A stretch of DNA of 64,000 nucleotides from Phaffia rhodozyma (Eukaryota; Basidiomycota; Tremellomycetes; Cystofilobasidiales; Mrakiaceae): contig JACGZH010000004.1 in the NCBI GenBank assembly GCA_014706385.1, positions 558,001 through 622,000 of the forward strand, read 5' to 3'. Position numbers and translations under genes: made by a program. Position 1 is the first letter of the stretch. Each line of letters starts with the position of its first letter. This document shows, one piece after another, positions 20,927-32,919 of this stretch. The notes under the pieces are model-generated. The model had not been told where the DNA came from. It saw only the letters and a program-made list of their open reading frames with translations, and ran no database searches.

Positions 20927-22293
20927 TGGACCTTGCGCGGCCACGAGGAATAAGACTGTAGCCGTTTGACATATGTGAACGCAGAGAACAGGAAAAGGAA
21001 ACAGAGATGAAGCAGTGGCTTCAGATGGTTAGTATGGAGTTTTGAAATCAGAATACGTCGAAAGACAAGAGTATGTTGATGGCAAACTAGAAAACAAACA
21101 GATCATTTTTGATCCGTTAGTGTACGCACTCTCAAGCTATGTTTAGTAGCTAACTATTCGCTATATACCAGAGTCAGAGCATGACCCGAATCGTGTGGAT
21201 CTACTTAACAGCTAGCTAGCTAGCTAGCTTCTGGATTAACAACTGCACAAGTCGATCAGGAAGTCGACGATTCAAGACAAGTATCAAACAAGGAGTACAA
21301 GAGTTTCCCTGTATTAGGTCGAAAGTCTAGAAGTGCTATAGAAAAAAAGAAACAAGATACGACATGAGAAGTACCGAGTGGGCATATTTAGGAAACCCTC
21401 CGTTTATGATGCCGGGGATGTGTCAGTCCTAAATTCTGTGCTGAAACTAATCCGAAAGAAAGACATTTCTGAACATAGAGCGTTAAGAACAAACAAGACC
21501 GATTCAATGCGCGTCACCACCGATTTTTTTGGGTTGAATATTTCTAGTCAAATATAGACAGCACTAAGCTGATTACAAACAATCAATTAGCTTCTTATTC
21601 ACTGTACAGAACGAAGCCTGAGTTGTGTGAAATTGAGCAGGGTCTTGAAAGAGAATAAGAGATCAGACACGCGAACGAGTAGGTCTCAAACTTAAACCAG
21701 CTCATCGGCTGCCTGAGCACGATGAACAAAGAGACAATACCGATTCAATGACTAGACTCAGCTTTCGCCGAGTTCATGTCTGGGCTGGGGGAATAATCAG
21801 AGAGAGGTCTGCATGACCTTCTGCTGACAGAGCTGGACGGACAGACAGAGAAACAGGGAAGAACCCTAAGAGAATATCGGTAACTCACGATCCGGGATTC
21901 ATCGGCAGCAAAACCTTGGTTAGTCACCCACCACATCGTCCGTTGGGGAAGCCGTGCGCAGTGAATATGTTTGATTGGGGACCCGGCTAGACCCGTGCCC
22001 CTGGGCGAGACGAACTTGGGGAAGGGGAAAGAAAGCTTGTTTATTATATCCCGTGCTGGCTGATAGAAGATATCAATGCTATATCTACGTTCGACTTTCT
22101 TCCCTTCTTCCCGTCGCTCAATTACTTCCCGTGTGGTCGTCTTCTTTGCCGTTCAGACATCCATCCTCGTCTCCTCGTTTAAATACAACCAGACGACGCA
22201 CTCAGATACGTTCTTAGATTGTTATTGAATCCGTGTCTTTACAATCTCGCGCTCCCTTTTGTCGTCCGACCAGTCCTTGTGCTCTTTTCTACG
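20927..22293. other. Intergenic region, no gene seen
   Basis: About 1.37 kb of moderately AT-rich sequence. Five tandem GCTA units lie at about 21211-21230. Short reading frames show no family resemblance. Pyrimidine-rich sequence at 22070-22290 probably belongs to the promoter or leader of the next gene. Confidence 0.4.
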
Positions 22294-23008
22294 ATGCGTA
22301 AGTTTGATTGAGCATCCCCCCGTTCACTCTTTCATCTATACCCTCACGATGGTTTCTCTAGATGGATGAGTTCTTGAGATCATGTCTTTCACCTGTTCAC
22401 TTACTGATATGCATCCGTTTGCGGATTATTATTACTTCTCTAGCGTCTCAGACACTCCCTTCTTTGGCTTTGAACTCGTCAGGCCATCTGGCCCTGACCG
22501 GGGATACATCCCCAACGGATCTTTCTCTTTCTAGCCCTCCTTCGCCGAACGTGTACCAACCTCGAATCAGATCGCCGTTGACAACTCCAGCTGTTACCGA
22601 TGGATCTTTTGGCTTCCCCTCGGCTTCTTCGAAACCGAGTGTTCAGATGATTGAACGACGACCGTCTCCACCTTCATTCCCACGCTCCCGTCCTCTCCGA
22701 CCGGCGGTCGTTCGGTTGACAAACATTGACGATCCCGTTAAGAAGGCAATTGTACCGCTTAACCAGAAGTCTAGGATCGGAGGCAATGGATTGGGGCTCA
22801 GTACGGGAACTGGTCCGAGAAAGGCCAAAATTCTTACAGGGCGAAGCATGAAGGTTTGTATCATTTATTCGTCATGTATTGTTGTTCCTCCCGCTCGTCT
22901 GCCAGACCAGACTTACTGACAGTCTAGTCCCCTCATCTTATCCTCAATCTATCTTAGAACTGTTTCGAGTTGAATCTTTCTGGACGAGAGCTTGCTCGAA
23001 GCGATTAA
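22294..23008 (+). CDS. Small hypothetical Ser/Pro-rich protein
   Basis: Predicted as three exons: a 4-nt start exon (22294-22297, ATG plus C, donor GTAAGT), 22444-22853 and 22958-23008, giving 154 residues. The body is Ser/Pro-rich (PSLALNSSGHLAL, SLSSPPSPNVYQP) and then more ordered (RPAVVRLTNIDDPVKKAI, RIGGNGLGLSTGTGPRKAKIL), ending NCFELNLSGRELARSD. I do not recognise the family. The last two exons are convincing from composition and phase. The tiny first exon is inferred because it gives a sensible start (MPSQTLPSL); an in-frame ATG at 22362 without splicing is the alternative. Confidence 0.5.
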
Positions 23009-24037
23009 CAAACGCGTCTTCTGGTTCTAAGCCAGTTTTGGTATGTTCTCTTTTACCTTGTACTCTTAGGTTCGTCTGATTGCTTATCTAGATTTCTCCA
23101 CTGCGACCCCAACAGAATACTTGTCTCTTGTGAAACAACCTCTACTCTCTGTCTTCCAAAACCACTCTTGTACAAATATACTTCGCATCCTGCCATATCG
23201 GTTCGTTTCGTCACTCTGTGTTATGACTGATTGTGAATTTGTGGTTGAGCCAACGCCTTTTTCTTCTTTTTGGTAGTCAAATATTACAATCGCATCCCTC
23301 ACACTCCTCATTTTCTTTCCTACCCTGTCCCTTCTTTGTCCTCCGAATATTCACGGACTATAACGCCCTGGCCATGAGATGCCGTTTCTATCGTGCCTGC
23401 CGTCGGCTATCATTCATATTCAGTCTCTTTTCGCGCAATACTCTAGGCGGTTTTGGTTTCCCTTATTGACGATAGTTCCTGAGGTCCTCTCGTCATTATT
23501 CTGACCAGACTGACCAGCTCTCTCAATAGAGTTGTTAGCTCAATTTCTTTTTACATTTCGTTCTTCGAACTTTAATCTTTCCGCAAAATACTCTGTCATC
23601 ATTTAGACAGGTTTTTTGCGTTTTAACCAACCTTCGGTTTCCTCCTTCCCTTCTCTTGCCTATCTCTCTTTTCTTTTCTCTATTCTAGAGCGTAGCCATG
23701 TGTGCGCTTCTCAGAGATATGTTATTTGTAGACTACTTTTTAAGAAAGCATTATATATGTTCTTTTTCGAATAATTTCTACATATTTTTCTCTCTGAAAA
23801 TTGACTGCAGTGACGACTTGCGCGGAAGAGATGACGTCGACGTCGATTGTAACCAACGGTGTGCCAGTCACAAAAGGAGGCGTGCCCTAAAAGGACACGC
23901 GGACGATTGCTCGTCTCCATCTAAACTCTGCCTGTTCTTTCGACCTCTGATACCTCTATCTCTCTACTTTCCCCCTCTCCTTCATCTTAACATTTGCTCA
24001 TTGACCCTCTGGCCATAGCTGTATCTATAAATTTAAC
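23009..24037. other. Intergenic region, no gene accepted
   Basis: About 1 kb, pyrimidine-rich on the plus strand. A short ATG frame at about 23833 (MTSTSIVTNG...) could be an extra 5' exon of the next gene but has no in-phase partner I could confirm. Confidence 0.35.
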
Positions 24038-25640
24038 ATGGCTATCGATCCTCATTTGTCAGTCTTTCAATTCTTCCACTTGATCCTATCCTTGTTCTTT
24101 TTTGGATGCACTTTCAGGGGTGATCTACTTACTCATCACCAATGTTCTTTATCTTTCAATCTGTCTTCGATCGGTGCTCTTTCTCTATGCTCTCATACAC
24201 CCACTTTCACTTTCCGGTGAATGCCTAAACCTTGAATACAGGCTCTGGGCCATAGGCCATGCTCTTCTTCTTGTTGGTTCCTTCAAAGTGGGACTTAGCT
24301 CTCTTTTCTTCAGGGGAACTAGTGCTTGGTGGTACAAGAGTACGTTCCTTCTTCATCTCTTGGAGAGGAGCGAGTGATGGCGAGTACAGATACAACGTCC
24401 AGATGTGTCGGTATTGAAGATCTCTCATTTAATATCGATCAATTTGTCAGCTTCCTTTTCTGGAGCCATGGCTTCTTACGCTATCGTCTGCCTGTAAGTA
24501 TTTCGCATCCTTCGTGTACAGCACGGCTGTGTGGGACTAATGACGTGTCTCCTGGGCGATGATAGCAAATCCGTCGGATCTCCCACCTCGCAGCCTCCCT
24601 TGGAGTATGCCCAAAAAGCCCTTCTGGATGAGAACGTTCAGTACTTGGTCCTTGCTGTTTACTGGTGGATCTCAAAACCTATTCCTTGTACGTCGCTGTG
24701 TTGCTCTCTTTTTCTCATCTCAATAAACATGCATGCATGTAACTTCCATCATCACGCTGATGCGCTGTGTGAGGTTTCTCCCGTTTTGATATTCGGATCC
24801 GCAGTGACCCTCCTTCCCTATGCCACATTTTCACTCTTCCATACTTTGACCTTCCTTCGATCAAACCTTATCCCTAAATTCTTCCCCCCCTCGGCTCACA
24901 AGGCGCCAGCTGCAGCAGCCGGAACTCCGGCTTCCGTTCAGCCAAAGGCTGCCCCCGAGAGGATCTCTAGAGCTATCCAGCTCTGGGTGAAGGCCAATTA
25001 CGATACTGCCATGAAGTTCGTTGCCTATGTCGAGCTCGTTATTCTCCTCAGGGTCACGCTCGGTGCATTGCTGTCAGTTTCCCTATCTGTCTTGCTTTTC
25101 AACATCAGATCTTGGAACAATAGAAAGGACGCGATGCTGATGTATAGTTGTCGTGTGACAACGCCACCGTTATTACAGATTCCAAAACTCTTTCCTTGCC
25201 CCTATTTTCTATGCCCATTTCATCCGACTTCGATACTATCATTCCGCGTTCACTCGAAGTGCCGTCGACAACATCACCGCTCGGTATGTTAGCAATCAAG
25301 TCGTTCTCACCCTTCGCCTGAATGACTACTGATGACGCCTGTTGTTCCCTCCGAACAGATCGGACAAAATCGTCGCTAACCAGGCCCCTGCAGTCCAGAA
25401 GGGTTACGGCATCTTCAAGAACGTCGTACAAAAGTGGGCTGGAAGCAGTGAGTTCCTGTGTCTAGTCTAATTTGTTCTTCTTTCTTTGTTCTTCTTTGCC
25501 TGTCGAGCATACCAATGGATTACATTCTGACATGGGTTGGGTTCGACTATCGTCGTCACTTTGTTGCAGTCCTTGCTCGAAATGATGGCGCTGCTCCTGC
25601 TGCTGCTGGCACTGCTCCTAACACTGGGCGAGCTCGTTAA
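24038..25640 (+). CDS. TMEM33/Pom33/Tts1 family membrane protein
   Basis: Eight exons (24038-24057, 24242-24339, 24451-24493, 24566-24687, 24805-25072, 25179-25283, 25359-25447, 25570-25640) join in phase to 271 residues. Family features: LLWAIGHALLLVGS (TM1), FFRGTSAWWYKTS, GAMASYAIVC (TM2), the ALLDENVQYLVLAVYWW segment (TM3), LLPYATFSLFHTLTFLR, then YVELVILLRVTLGALL (TM4) and FYAHFIRLRYYHSAFTR. Members are tetraspanning ER/nuclear-envelope proteins that help shape ER tubules and place nuclear pore complexes (Pom33, Tts1, TMEM33). The C-terminus is Ala-rich and ends NTGRAR. The 20-nt first exon is the least certain part. Confidence 0.82.
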
Positions 25641-26032
25641 AACACTGTCGTGTCGTTACTTTTACTCTCTTCAACAGCTGTCTACTCAATCTCCTAAGAT
25701 TCTGCCCCTTTCTTTGATCTTCATACGTCTCGATTACAGTAGTGGTGATGTGTTTGCTTTTGACGATAACTGTATGCCTTCTTACTTGCCATATTGCCAA
25801 CTGCAATACAAATGAGCTCTGCAGTCAACTCTTACTAGCAAAAGAACGCTTATCACATGACAAACTGAAAGATGAGTTTCATGAAAGGATGTCGGAACAA
25901 GTGTTCGAGCCAAATCGGACTATTTAGGGTTGGCATGCGTTCGCCGCGGATCTGTCTTCCAAAGATGTACGGAGGGAGGTGATACGGATTGTTCCCGCTG
26001 CCAACCGTCAATATACACCTAGATTTGACATC
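25641..26032. other. Intergenic region, TMEM33-like to HAD-like gene
   Basis: About 390 bp between two plus-strand genes. It should hold the upstream 3' end and downstream promoter; no element identified. Confidence 0.4.
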
Positions 26033-27624
26033 ATGTCGTTCGTCATCGCCGTTGACTTTGATGATGGTTGGTCTCGTTCCTTCATCGTTCTTAACCTACG
26101 AGAACTAGGATCACTCGCGATAGGTGTTCTAGAAGTTGTTGAAGATCGTAACTGATCTTGGCTTCGTTTGTTGATCATCAGTTCTTTGTCAGGTATGTGG
26201 TGTTCTCTTGTTCGGATCAAACAACAGTCCCGGACACAGACCAGGCTGATATTATGATTTCTGATGATCTAAACGCCGGTGACTGATAGACGAACTTGAA
26301 AGTAGCTGAGCGTTCGTCCTTCTCCATTCCATCTACTTGTCTATCTGAGTGAATGCACCGGATCTGTTTTTACATGAGGGCTGAGAATTTGGATCATTCG
26401 CTATTCGGGATGAACCCGCTCGATCTCGATCCAAAAATGAATCTACACTAGTCCACAATGCTCAGTACGAAACGGATATGACAATCGATGATTTCCGATA
26501 TTATCGTGCGTTCTTAACCTCGGTCGTCATGAAACAGCCCTGAGGTAGACATCAGTGAGGTGCTGATCGTCGATCCTATACGCTTCGAATCTGGGTTTAA
26601 TCTCGATATATACAGACTACTGGAGGAACCGGGGTAAGGGCCACTCTTCGACTAACAAGAAGATACATAGTGTGTACAACGACTCAAAAAATTATTTCTT
26701 GGGCAACGCAAACCCGACCGATGATCGTTAGGCTGGGGTAACCCTGAAGAGACTCTGCGCAAGGTTCGACTGATGTTTGCTCAAGGGGTCTATAGAGATC
26801 CTCTTCCAATCGCCGACGCTTTTAGCGCACTGGAAGCGATCAAAGCGATTCCCGGAGCTGAGCTGGTCATCGTCACTGCTCGAAGTGAGAACTCTAGGGA
26901 AGAGAGCCAAGCATACCTGGACAAGCATTTTCCTGGCAGTAAGTCTTCCAATTCCATCATACTCATGTATGCTTTCTGACTGCAGTGACGAATGCACATT
27001 TCCGATTTCTGGTTATCCTTTATACGTAAAGTTTTTAGTAAAATATATTTTACCGGAGCTTTGTCCGTCATCTTCTTGCCGATGTCTATGCGCTTCCCCT
27101 CCTCAATGCACTGATTTTTCTCTCCATCCGTAGCACTCACACCGAGGCTGAAGGTGAAACTGGACCCGTTGTGAACAACAGCAAGACTAAACACTCTCTT
27201 AAAAAATCTGAGGCAAGTACAACGCGTTAATTTCCCACTGGTTTGCTAAAGATCTGATGAAAATAGCTTTCACTGATTCTCAAAGAACTTCCTATCTTTG
27301 CGCGCGTGGTTCTTCTGATGACAGGTCTTGACCCTCATCAACGCATCCGTTTTGATCGACGATGCTATCGAGAATGCTCTAGATACCGCCTCGGAAACGT
27401 CGATCCCGGTTCTTCTCTACGGAGACTACCCTTGGAATCTCAGGTCTTCATCCACAGGAAAAGATGAACGGGAGCATATGAGCTACAACGAGGTTCGCGA
27501 GCGAGGACTGGAGCATCTGGAGGATGAGGAGGACCTGATCAAGGACCTCCCGGCTACAGTCCGTCGGGTATCAAACTGGGAGGCCGTGGTCCAGTGGGTG
27601 AAGGAGAATTTGAAAGGACAATGA
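26033..27624 (+). CDS. HAD-superfamily-like protein of a conserved fungal family, nine exons
   Basis: Exons 26033-26066, 26182-26192, 26290-26311, 26452-26505, 26616-26633, 26732-26938, 26986-27025, 27134-27212 and 27325-27624 join in phase to 254 residues. HAD motif I is AVDFDDVLCQ (Asp8, Asp10), motif II-like LVIVTARSE, and a late acidic motif VLIDDAIENAL (Asp167/Asp168). YWRNRGWGNPEETLRKV and LLYGDYPWNLR are typical of this fungal family, which has no assigned substrate. Exons 2, 3 and 5 are 11, 22 and 18 nt long. The intron after exon 8 is GC-AG (GAG|GCAAGT). Exon 7 fits the family less well (NAHFRFLVILYT) and may have a different boundary. Confidence 0.82.
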
Positions 27625-27924
27625 AGGCAAAAGACAAAACCCTGTCTGGCTTAAATTCAACAAAGAACTTGTTATAGATTTCAAGGACTATAGAGTGTTA
27701 ATCAGGACTGATATAAGGAGCGTTCGATACCAAGATATCGGTCAATGAGACGGAAAGAACAGTATCTTATATGATCTGAAACAAAAAAGAACAGGAGATA
27801 TCAAGCTCAAAGAAGAAGACTTGTTGTAGTCTAACAGAGAGAAATAATTAGCGGGATAGGGGTCAGTGGTATGATAAGATAGAACCTAGATGTGATTGCA
27901 ATAAGATGATGTAACTATTGTGAA
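27625..27924. other. Short convergent intergenic region
   Basis: 300 bp between the HAD-like gene (+) and the Yippee gene (-). AT-rich, nothing recognised. Confidence 0.5.
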
Positions 27925-28748
27925 CTACTCGTCTTCGTCATCTCCATCGTCATCATCGTCATCATCATCTTCCTCCTGAAGGTTGCTAGCCGTAGATGAA
28001 TCGTTCCCTTCTCTGCTGATGGGATCCTCTGCTCCTTCTAGTTCGAGACCAGGCTCGATTGTTTGAAGGAGGGCACGCTCTAGCAAGAAGCAGTTTTCCT
28101 TATATTTCTCAGATTGCTCGAACGATTTGATCTGTTGTTATGCGCTCATTTTTCGAGAGACCGAACCAACAAACAGAGAGAAAGAAAGGAGCCAAAGGGG
28201 AAGATGCAAGTAGAGTAATAAGGGAGGAATACGAAGAGAGGTCTAATCAGAGATCGTCTGTCCGTGTACCTGTGTGTATCGCGCTGCCAAAGTGAGCAGA
28301 GGACGCACATATTTCCACCCGAGATACGTTTCGCACTTCAAACACCTCAGATCGACCACAGTGTGCAGCCCGGTGGTCATGCGCCTATCTTCAGGGGGTC
28401 CCTCCAAAACATTGACGACTGAGTAGAATAGGGTGGCCTGGCCAAACTTCCCTGTAAAGCGCTATAGTAGTACCGTCCGCGATAGACAGCTCAACAGGAG
28501 ATCAGCCAAAGTGACTTCCTTTGAATATCACTTCTTTGACCCTCTCGATTCAAGCCTCAAAAACTTCCGATGATTTTCTTTAGGTCCGTCACAGTGATCT
28601 ATCTCGAAATGAGCCCGATCCTTCATAATACACGTCCCTGACAGCTTACCTTGCTTAGCAAAGCTTCCACCGTCGTCAGATGAGTGCCACAACGGCCACA
28701 TCCGTAGATCTTCCGGCCCGTAAGGTGGGCCCTTGTTTGTTGGCCCAT
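27925..28748 (-). CDS. Yippee family zinc-binding protein with acidic tail
   Basis: Three exons (28748-28650, 28446-28270, 28131-27925) give 160 residues. The Yippee domain has GRKIYGCGRCGTHL with the first Cys pair (C17/C20), VVNVLEGPPEDRRMTTGLHTV, then the second pair in DLRCLKCETYLGWKY (C68/C71), and EQSEKYKENCFLLERAL. Yippee proteins are small, conserved, Cereblon-related zinc folds of unclear function. This one ends in an Asp/Glu-rich tail (a run of eight Asp) not found in typical Yippee proteins. The first intron (about 200 nt) may hide a microexon, because the segment between LLSK and FGQATLFY is a few residues shorter than usual. Confidence 0.85.
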
Positions 28749-29522
28749 CCGTAAATGATTATGCTCGTAGTCAGCAAGATATGAGCGGGTGAATATTGAC
28801 GCTTAGATACAGGCTTAAAAAACTACCGCTGAGAGAAGAAACAACAGTTAGTCGAAGATGAGTGTGTAGATCAAGGTGCAGACGATACTGGATGAAGTGA
28901 GTAATCTAAGGTTTCAGTGTCACGCCGGGATAGACCGCAGCTATACGGGAACGATAGATTGCGTAGATAAATATCGTTCTCTCAAGAGCGCTCTCAATAT
29001 TGCCTCTTGGCTATCAGCCATATGACCTCAGACAACAGTTAGAATGACATGGTATACTAAGAGGCCTGGTAGGTAAATGAGGAGAGGGGCAGAGAAGAAA
29101 TGGAAGCAAGAAGTATGGAAAAATGTATGAAACAAACTAGACAGAGGAGTAGGGCTGGTGAGGAGAGGAGAGCGTTCACGAGTGAGAAGAAAATGACGAG
29201 GAAAATTGTAGAGGCAGACCAAGCTGGCATCCAGGAAATAAAAGGATAGATGCCTAAAAAGTCCAGATGCATCCTACACTAGGATATCCGAAGATTAGTT
29301 TAGATGTTGATCCTAGAGCTCAACCTTGAGAAACGACACACTATAAAGGGCAGAAAGAGGAAGTAGAGAGATGAAAGATAGAAAAGACGAGTCATAGTAC
29401 AAATATGAAACGAATCCCCCCTAAAGCCGAGACCAGATCGACGATTAAAGAAAGGCTAGACGAAAGGATAGACACAAAACAGAGCAAGGACAAGAGACAA
29501 CTTGTCAAGCGAGCTTCAGTCA
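28749..29522. other. Intergenic region, Yippee promoter / septin 3' region
   Basis: About 770 bp between two minus-strand genes; no gene seen. Confidence 0.45.
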
Positions 29523-32118
29523 TTATTTGCCCAAACCAAATCGCTTCTTTTGGGATTGCTGTTGCTGGATACGAGCAAAAATTAAATTTCAGCGCATGTA
29601 CACTTCTAAAACAAGAAAGTATTGGAGATAGAAGAGTGAACATACGCCAACACTAGGTCGATCAGGAGTAAGAGGCCGACCCGATTCCTATAAGCAGAAC
29701 CATTTATTTATAGCGACTGTCAATGAATGCAGCTGTGTATTCTTTTGAATCGTGACAGGGAATATAGAGCGGGAAATAAAACATACCACTCTCCTCTTCT
29801 TCTCCTCGAGTTCCAATCGTTGCTTCTCCAAGGCGTCCTTCATCTCCTTGTGCCGAGCATAGAGTTCCTCTTCAGACTGCTTGAGTTTGGCCTCTTTCTC
29901 CTGGACTTTCTGCTGAAAGACCATCTTCATCTCAGCTTCCATCTTGGACAACTTGGCTTCGTGCAAGGTTCGCTCCTCAGCCATCTTAGCTGCGGGACTG
30001 TGATCATAAAATGAAAAGTGGCGACTTAGAATTGATTAATAATTATGATTCAATCACGATTAAGAGGGGAGAATGCAATCTAGGTATGAGACACAGTGAT
30101 ACGAACTTAATCTCCTTGAAGACTGTTGGGTCTTGAGCCACACCCATGCCCAGCAGTTTCTCCGTTCGGTACCTCTCATAGAGTACCAAGTTAGTCCTCT
30201 CTCGAAGATCCTCCATATGCGTTCGGATAAGCATTTGTCGCAGTTTGACAAAGTCGCAGTGGTCCTCATTGTCAACCTCGACAACACCCCAAGGGTAGCT
30301 CCTCCCACGGATCTCTTGCCCTGTAATAGCTGATTGGACAAGCGAGGTTGAGCCAACGACTGCAAAAGGAATTTTGGACTGCATGTATTCACGGTGCCGA
30401 GGAAACACAACACGAATTAGTTAGATCCTAAAAGTATGTTTGAGATTTAGAACGAACAGCAATGGCTTCATTTTCTCCAAGAGTCTCTTCATCCTCATTG
30501 TCGTAAATTGGCGCAGAGAATATCTGGATCTGATGATAATTGATGTCTCGCAAAACCTGGGTGTATGCATGACAAAACAAGAATAGCAGATTAGTCTAGA
30601 TTAAATCGAACACAGAAAGAGCAAACCCGTACCCTTTGCTTGAAGACCAAGATCTCTTCATCAGTCATTGTATCACTCTTGGCGATTATCGGGATCAGGT
30701 TGACTTTCTGATGAAGCCGCCGCATGAATTCTATATCGATAGGCTTAAGCCTGGTATATGCCCAAAAATCGTTTTGGACAAGTTAGAGACTGAGGTATAA
30801 AAAAGCTAGCACATAGAAGCTTAAGAAGGACAGATGCATACGAATGGCCAGTAGGCTGAAGGAAGTACAGACAGGCGTGTACCCTGTTATCAACCATCTT
30901 CTGCCTGTTGACGCGATTCTCCTGCTCCAAATAGGCATCGAATCGAGCCTCAATATTGTCGACGATAGGCTTCCAACTGTCGTGTTCGGAACAATATCAA
31001 ATTCTTGATTTAGAATATGCGTAACGACATAACACTAAAAGTGTTCCTTACGATTCATCATTGTTGACGTAGTCACCGAATCCAGGCGTATCGACGACAG
31101 TCAACCGTAGCCTAACTCCATTCTCCTCAATATCTGCGATAGGGTTCATGGAGTCATAAGCATATATCGAGGTTCGATGGTACATAATTGATAGAATCTT
31201 ACCTGCACTAGTGCTCTCAACCGAAACAGTTGAGGGCAACTCTGAACCCGGCTGGGAGTAGAGTCTTTGTGGCTTGATAGTGGTTGAGAAGAGAGTGTTA
31301 ATCAGCGTGGATTTACCAAGCCCAGACTCGCCTAAACAACAAGAGCAAAGAAGAGGAATCTGTTCAACAAAAGCTTATGTATGCCAAGTGCGGCGTGTCA
31401 GAATACTAGTTTAAACATACCAACAACCATGGCGGTGAATTGAAATCCCTTTCGCACACTGAAAGTGTTATATGAACTCAACGGGTCGTCAGCGTCCATC
31501 ATTCAAGCAGTATTTAAGGGTTCGATGAAAGATATCAAATGTTTAAATTCAAGACTACAACTGCACAAGTCGCAAGAGTTCCGTGTCCCTTAATTGAAGG
31601 GTACTTAAATCTTGGACATAGATCACGAGGCAAGCTGCGAACTGATCGAGCTCTTCTCTCCAGGTTTAGATCTCAGACCTTCTTATTGTCATGTCTTCGT
31701 CCGCCCATATTAGATCACTAGTCACTGGCATATATGCAGCTATACAGTTTAAGGCCCTAAAAGGACCTTGACTTATCCAGAATAAAACGGAGGAATCGAG
31801 GCGAGGAAGAAAAATAGGCACCAGAACGAACCTCTTTCGGTGAACCTGGTTTGGGAGATTAGCAAACCCGACATATCCACTGAGCTTCTTCCTCGTTACT
31901 GCCGGCGAAGGAGCCTTGAAGGGTTCTTCTGGCTGAGGAGAAACAGATGTTGCAGGAGAAGAGTAGCCGTTGTGTGCCTGGTCATTGACAGGAGTCGATG
32001 AGAGGCTGAGGGAAGTGGTTTGTGCGCGTGGGTACGAGGGACTGAGTTGACTGTGTTGAGAGCTCTCGTAAGAGACAGGAGTAGAGTCTACAGAGTCTTG
32101 GTGCGAGGAGGATTCCAT
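29523..32118 (-). CDS. CDC3: Septin, Cdc3 group
   Basis: Ten exons (32118-31832, 31458-31421, 31331-31203, 31133-31052, 30976-30842, 30750-30633, 30556-30458, 30378-30107, 29997-29787, 29564-29523) give 470 residues. The variable Ser/Pro-rich N-terminus (1-80) leads into [23 protein letters not shown], the Cdc3-type polybasic/lead segment (quoted in part). The GTPase has P-loop GESGLGKST (about 109-117), [12 protein letters not shown] (G3) and IAKSD (G4), then the septin unique element around [20 protein letters not shown] long coiled coil follows ([20 protein letters not shown]...), ending KKRFGLGK. Septins form GTP-bound hetero-oligomeric filaments at bud necks and septa. Several donors are GTTCG. 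Confidence 0.95.
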
Positions 32119-32919
32119 GATGAGATCTGGACAGCTTTGTCAGGTCGATAGTGTGTTTGTAGAAGAGAAAGATGGTCAAAGAGAGGAACAAGACGAGGTA
32201 AGAAGAAGAAAGATCAGAGTGGAAGTAAAGAACGAAGCAGAGATGGAAAAAAGGGCAAAGACCGCGCGTCAAACAAAGGGAGATTAGTCTTGCCTTGTTT
32301 ACTCCTAGTCGAGTCTATCCTGTCGCTGTGACAACTTTTAATGACCGAATGCTCTTGTACTCATACATATGTCCTTCACTTTTTTGCACGCATGCTACCG
32401 GATGACAGTAAACCGCATCATCATCAAAGCAGAAATGACATGCTCCATCTTACATCGTGATGCCGTTTACCCAGAGCCAAACTTCTGGCTTTTGTATCTT
32501 CTTCGATAATTTCTACCACGTTAACATCCAGTTCCTCCGATTTTGAATCACTCTGTATATAAGACCCGGCTGATCTTTTGATCAAATCAACGTGCCCTTG
32601 ACCTCTGGAGTCATCCACCCTGTCTTGCTGATCAGAAAAGCTACTTCACCCTGCCCTTCTCCAGTCACAAACATCAAAGTCTTGATCTTGTGCCCTGGAT
32701 CGATGTCCCAGACGTATTGCAAGGACAACCAGATAGGTTGAAGTGATGATGGCCAAATAGTATCTAGAGAGGTTCGAAGCGCACGCATGAGCGCAAGACC
32801 GCGGCTAATGAATAGACGGGATGGTCAGGTGGAGATGAAAGATAGAAAGAGTCAAGACGATAACGGCAAATAGAAAATGAATTGAGGGTTGCGCGGGGAT
32901 TATAGGTCCAGGTGAAAGC
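32119..32919. other. Intergenic region, septin promoter, with a doubtful small reading frame
   Basis: About 800 bp. A minus-strand frame at 32582-32788 (68 residues, starting MRALRTSLDTIW, with IKTLMFVTGEGQGEVAFLI) has no recognised relatives and could be a remnant or a missed terminal exon; I do not call it a gene. TATA-like sequences were not convincing. Confidence 0.4.
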
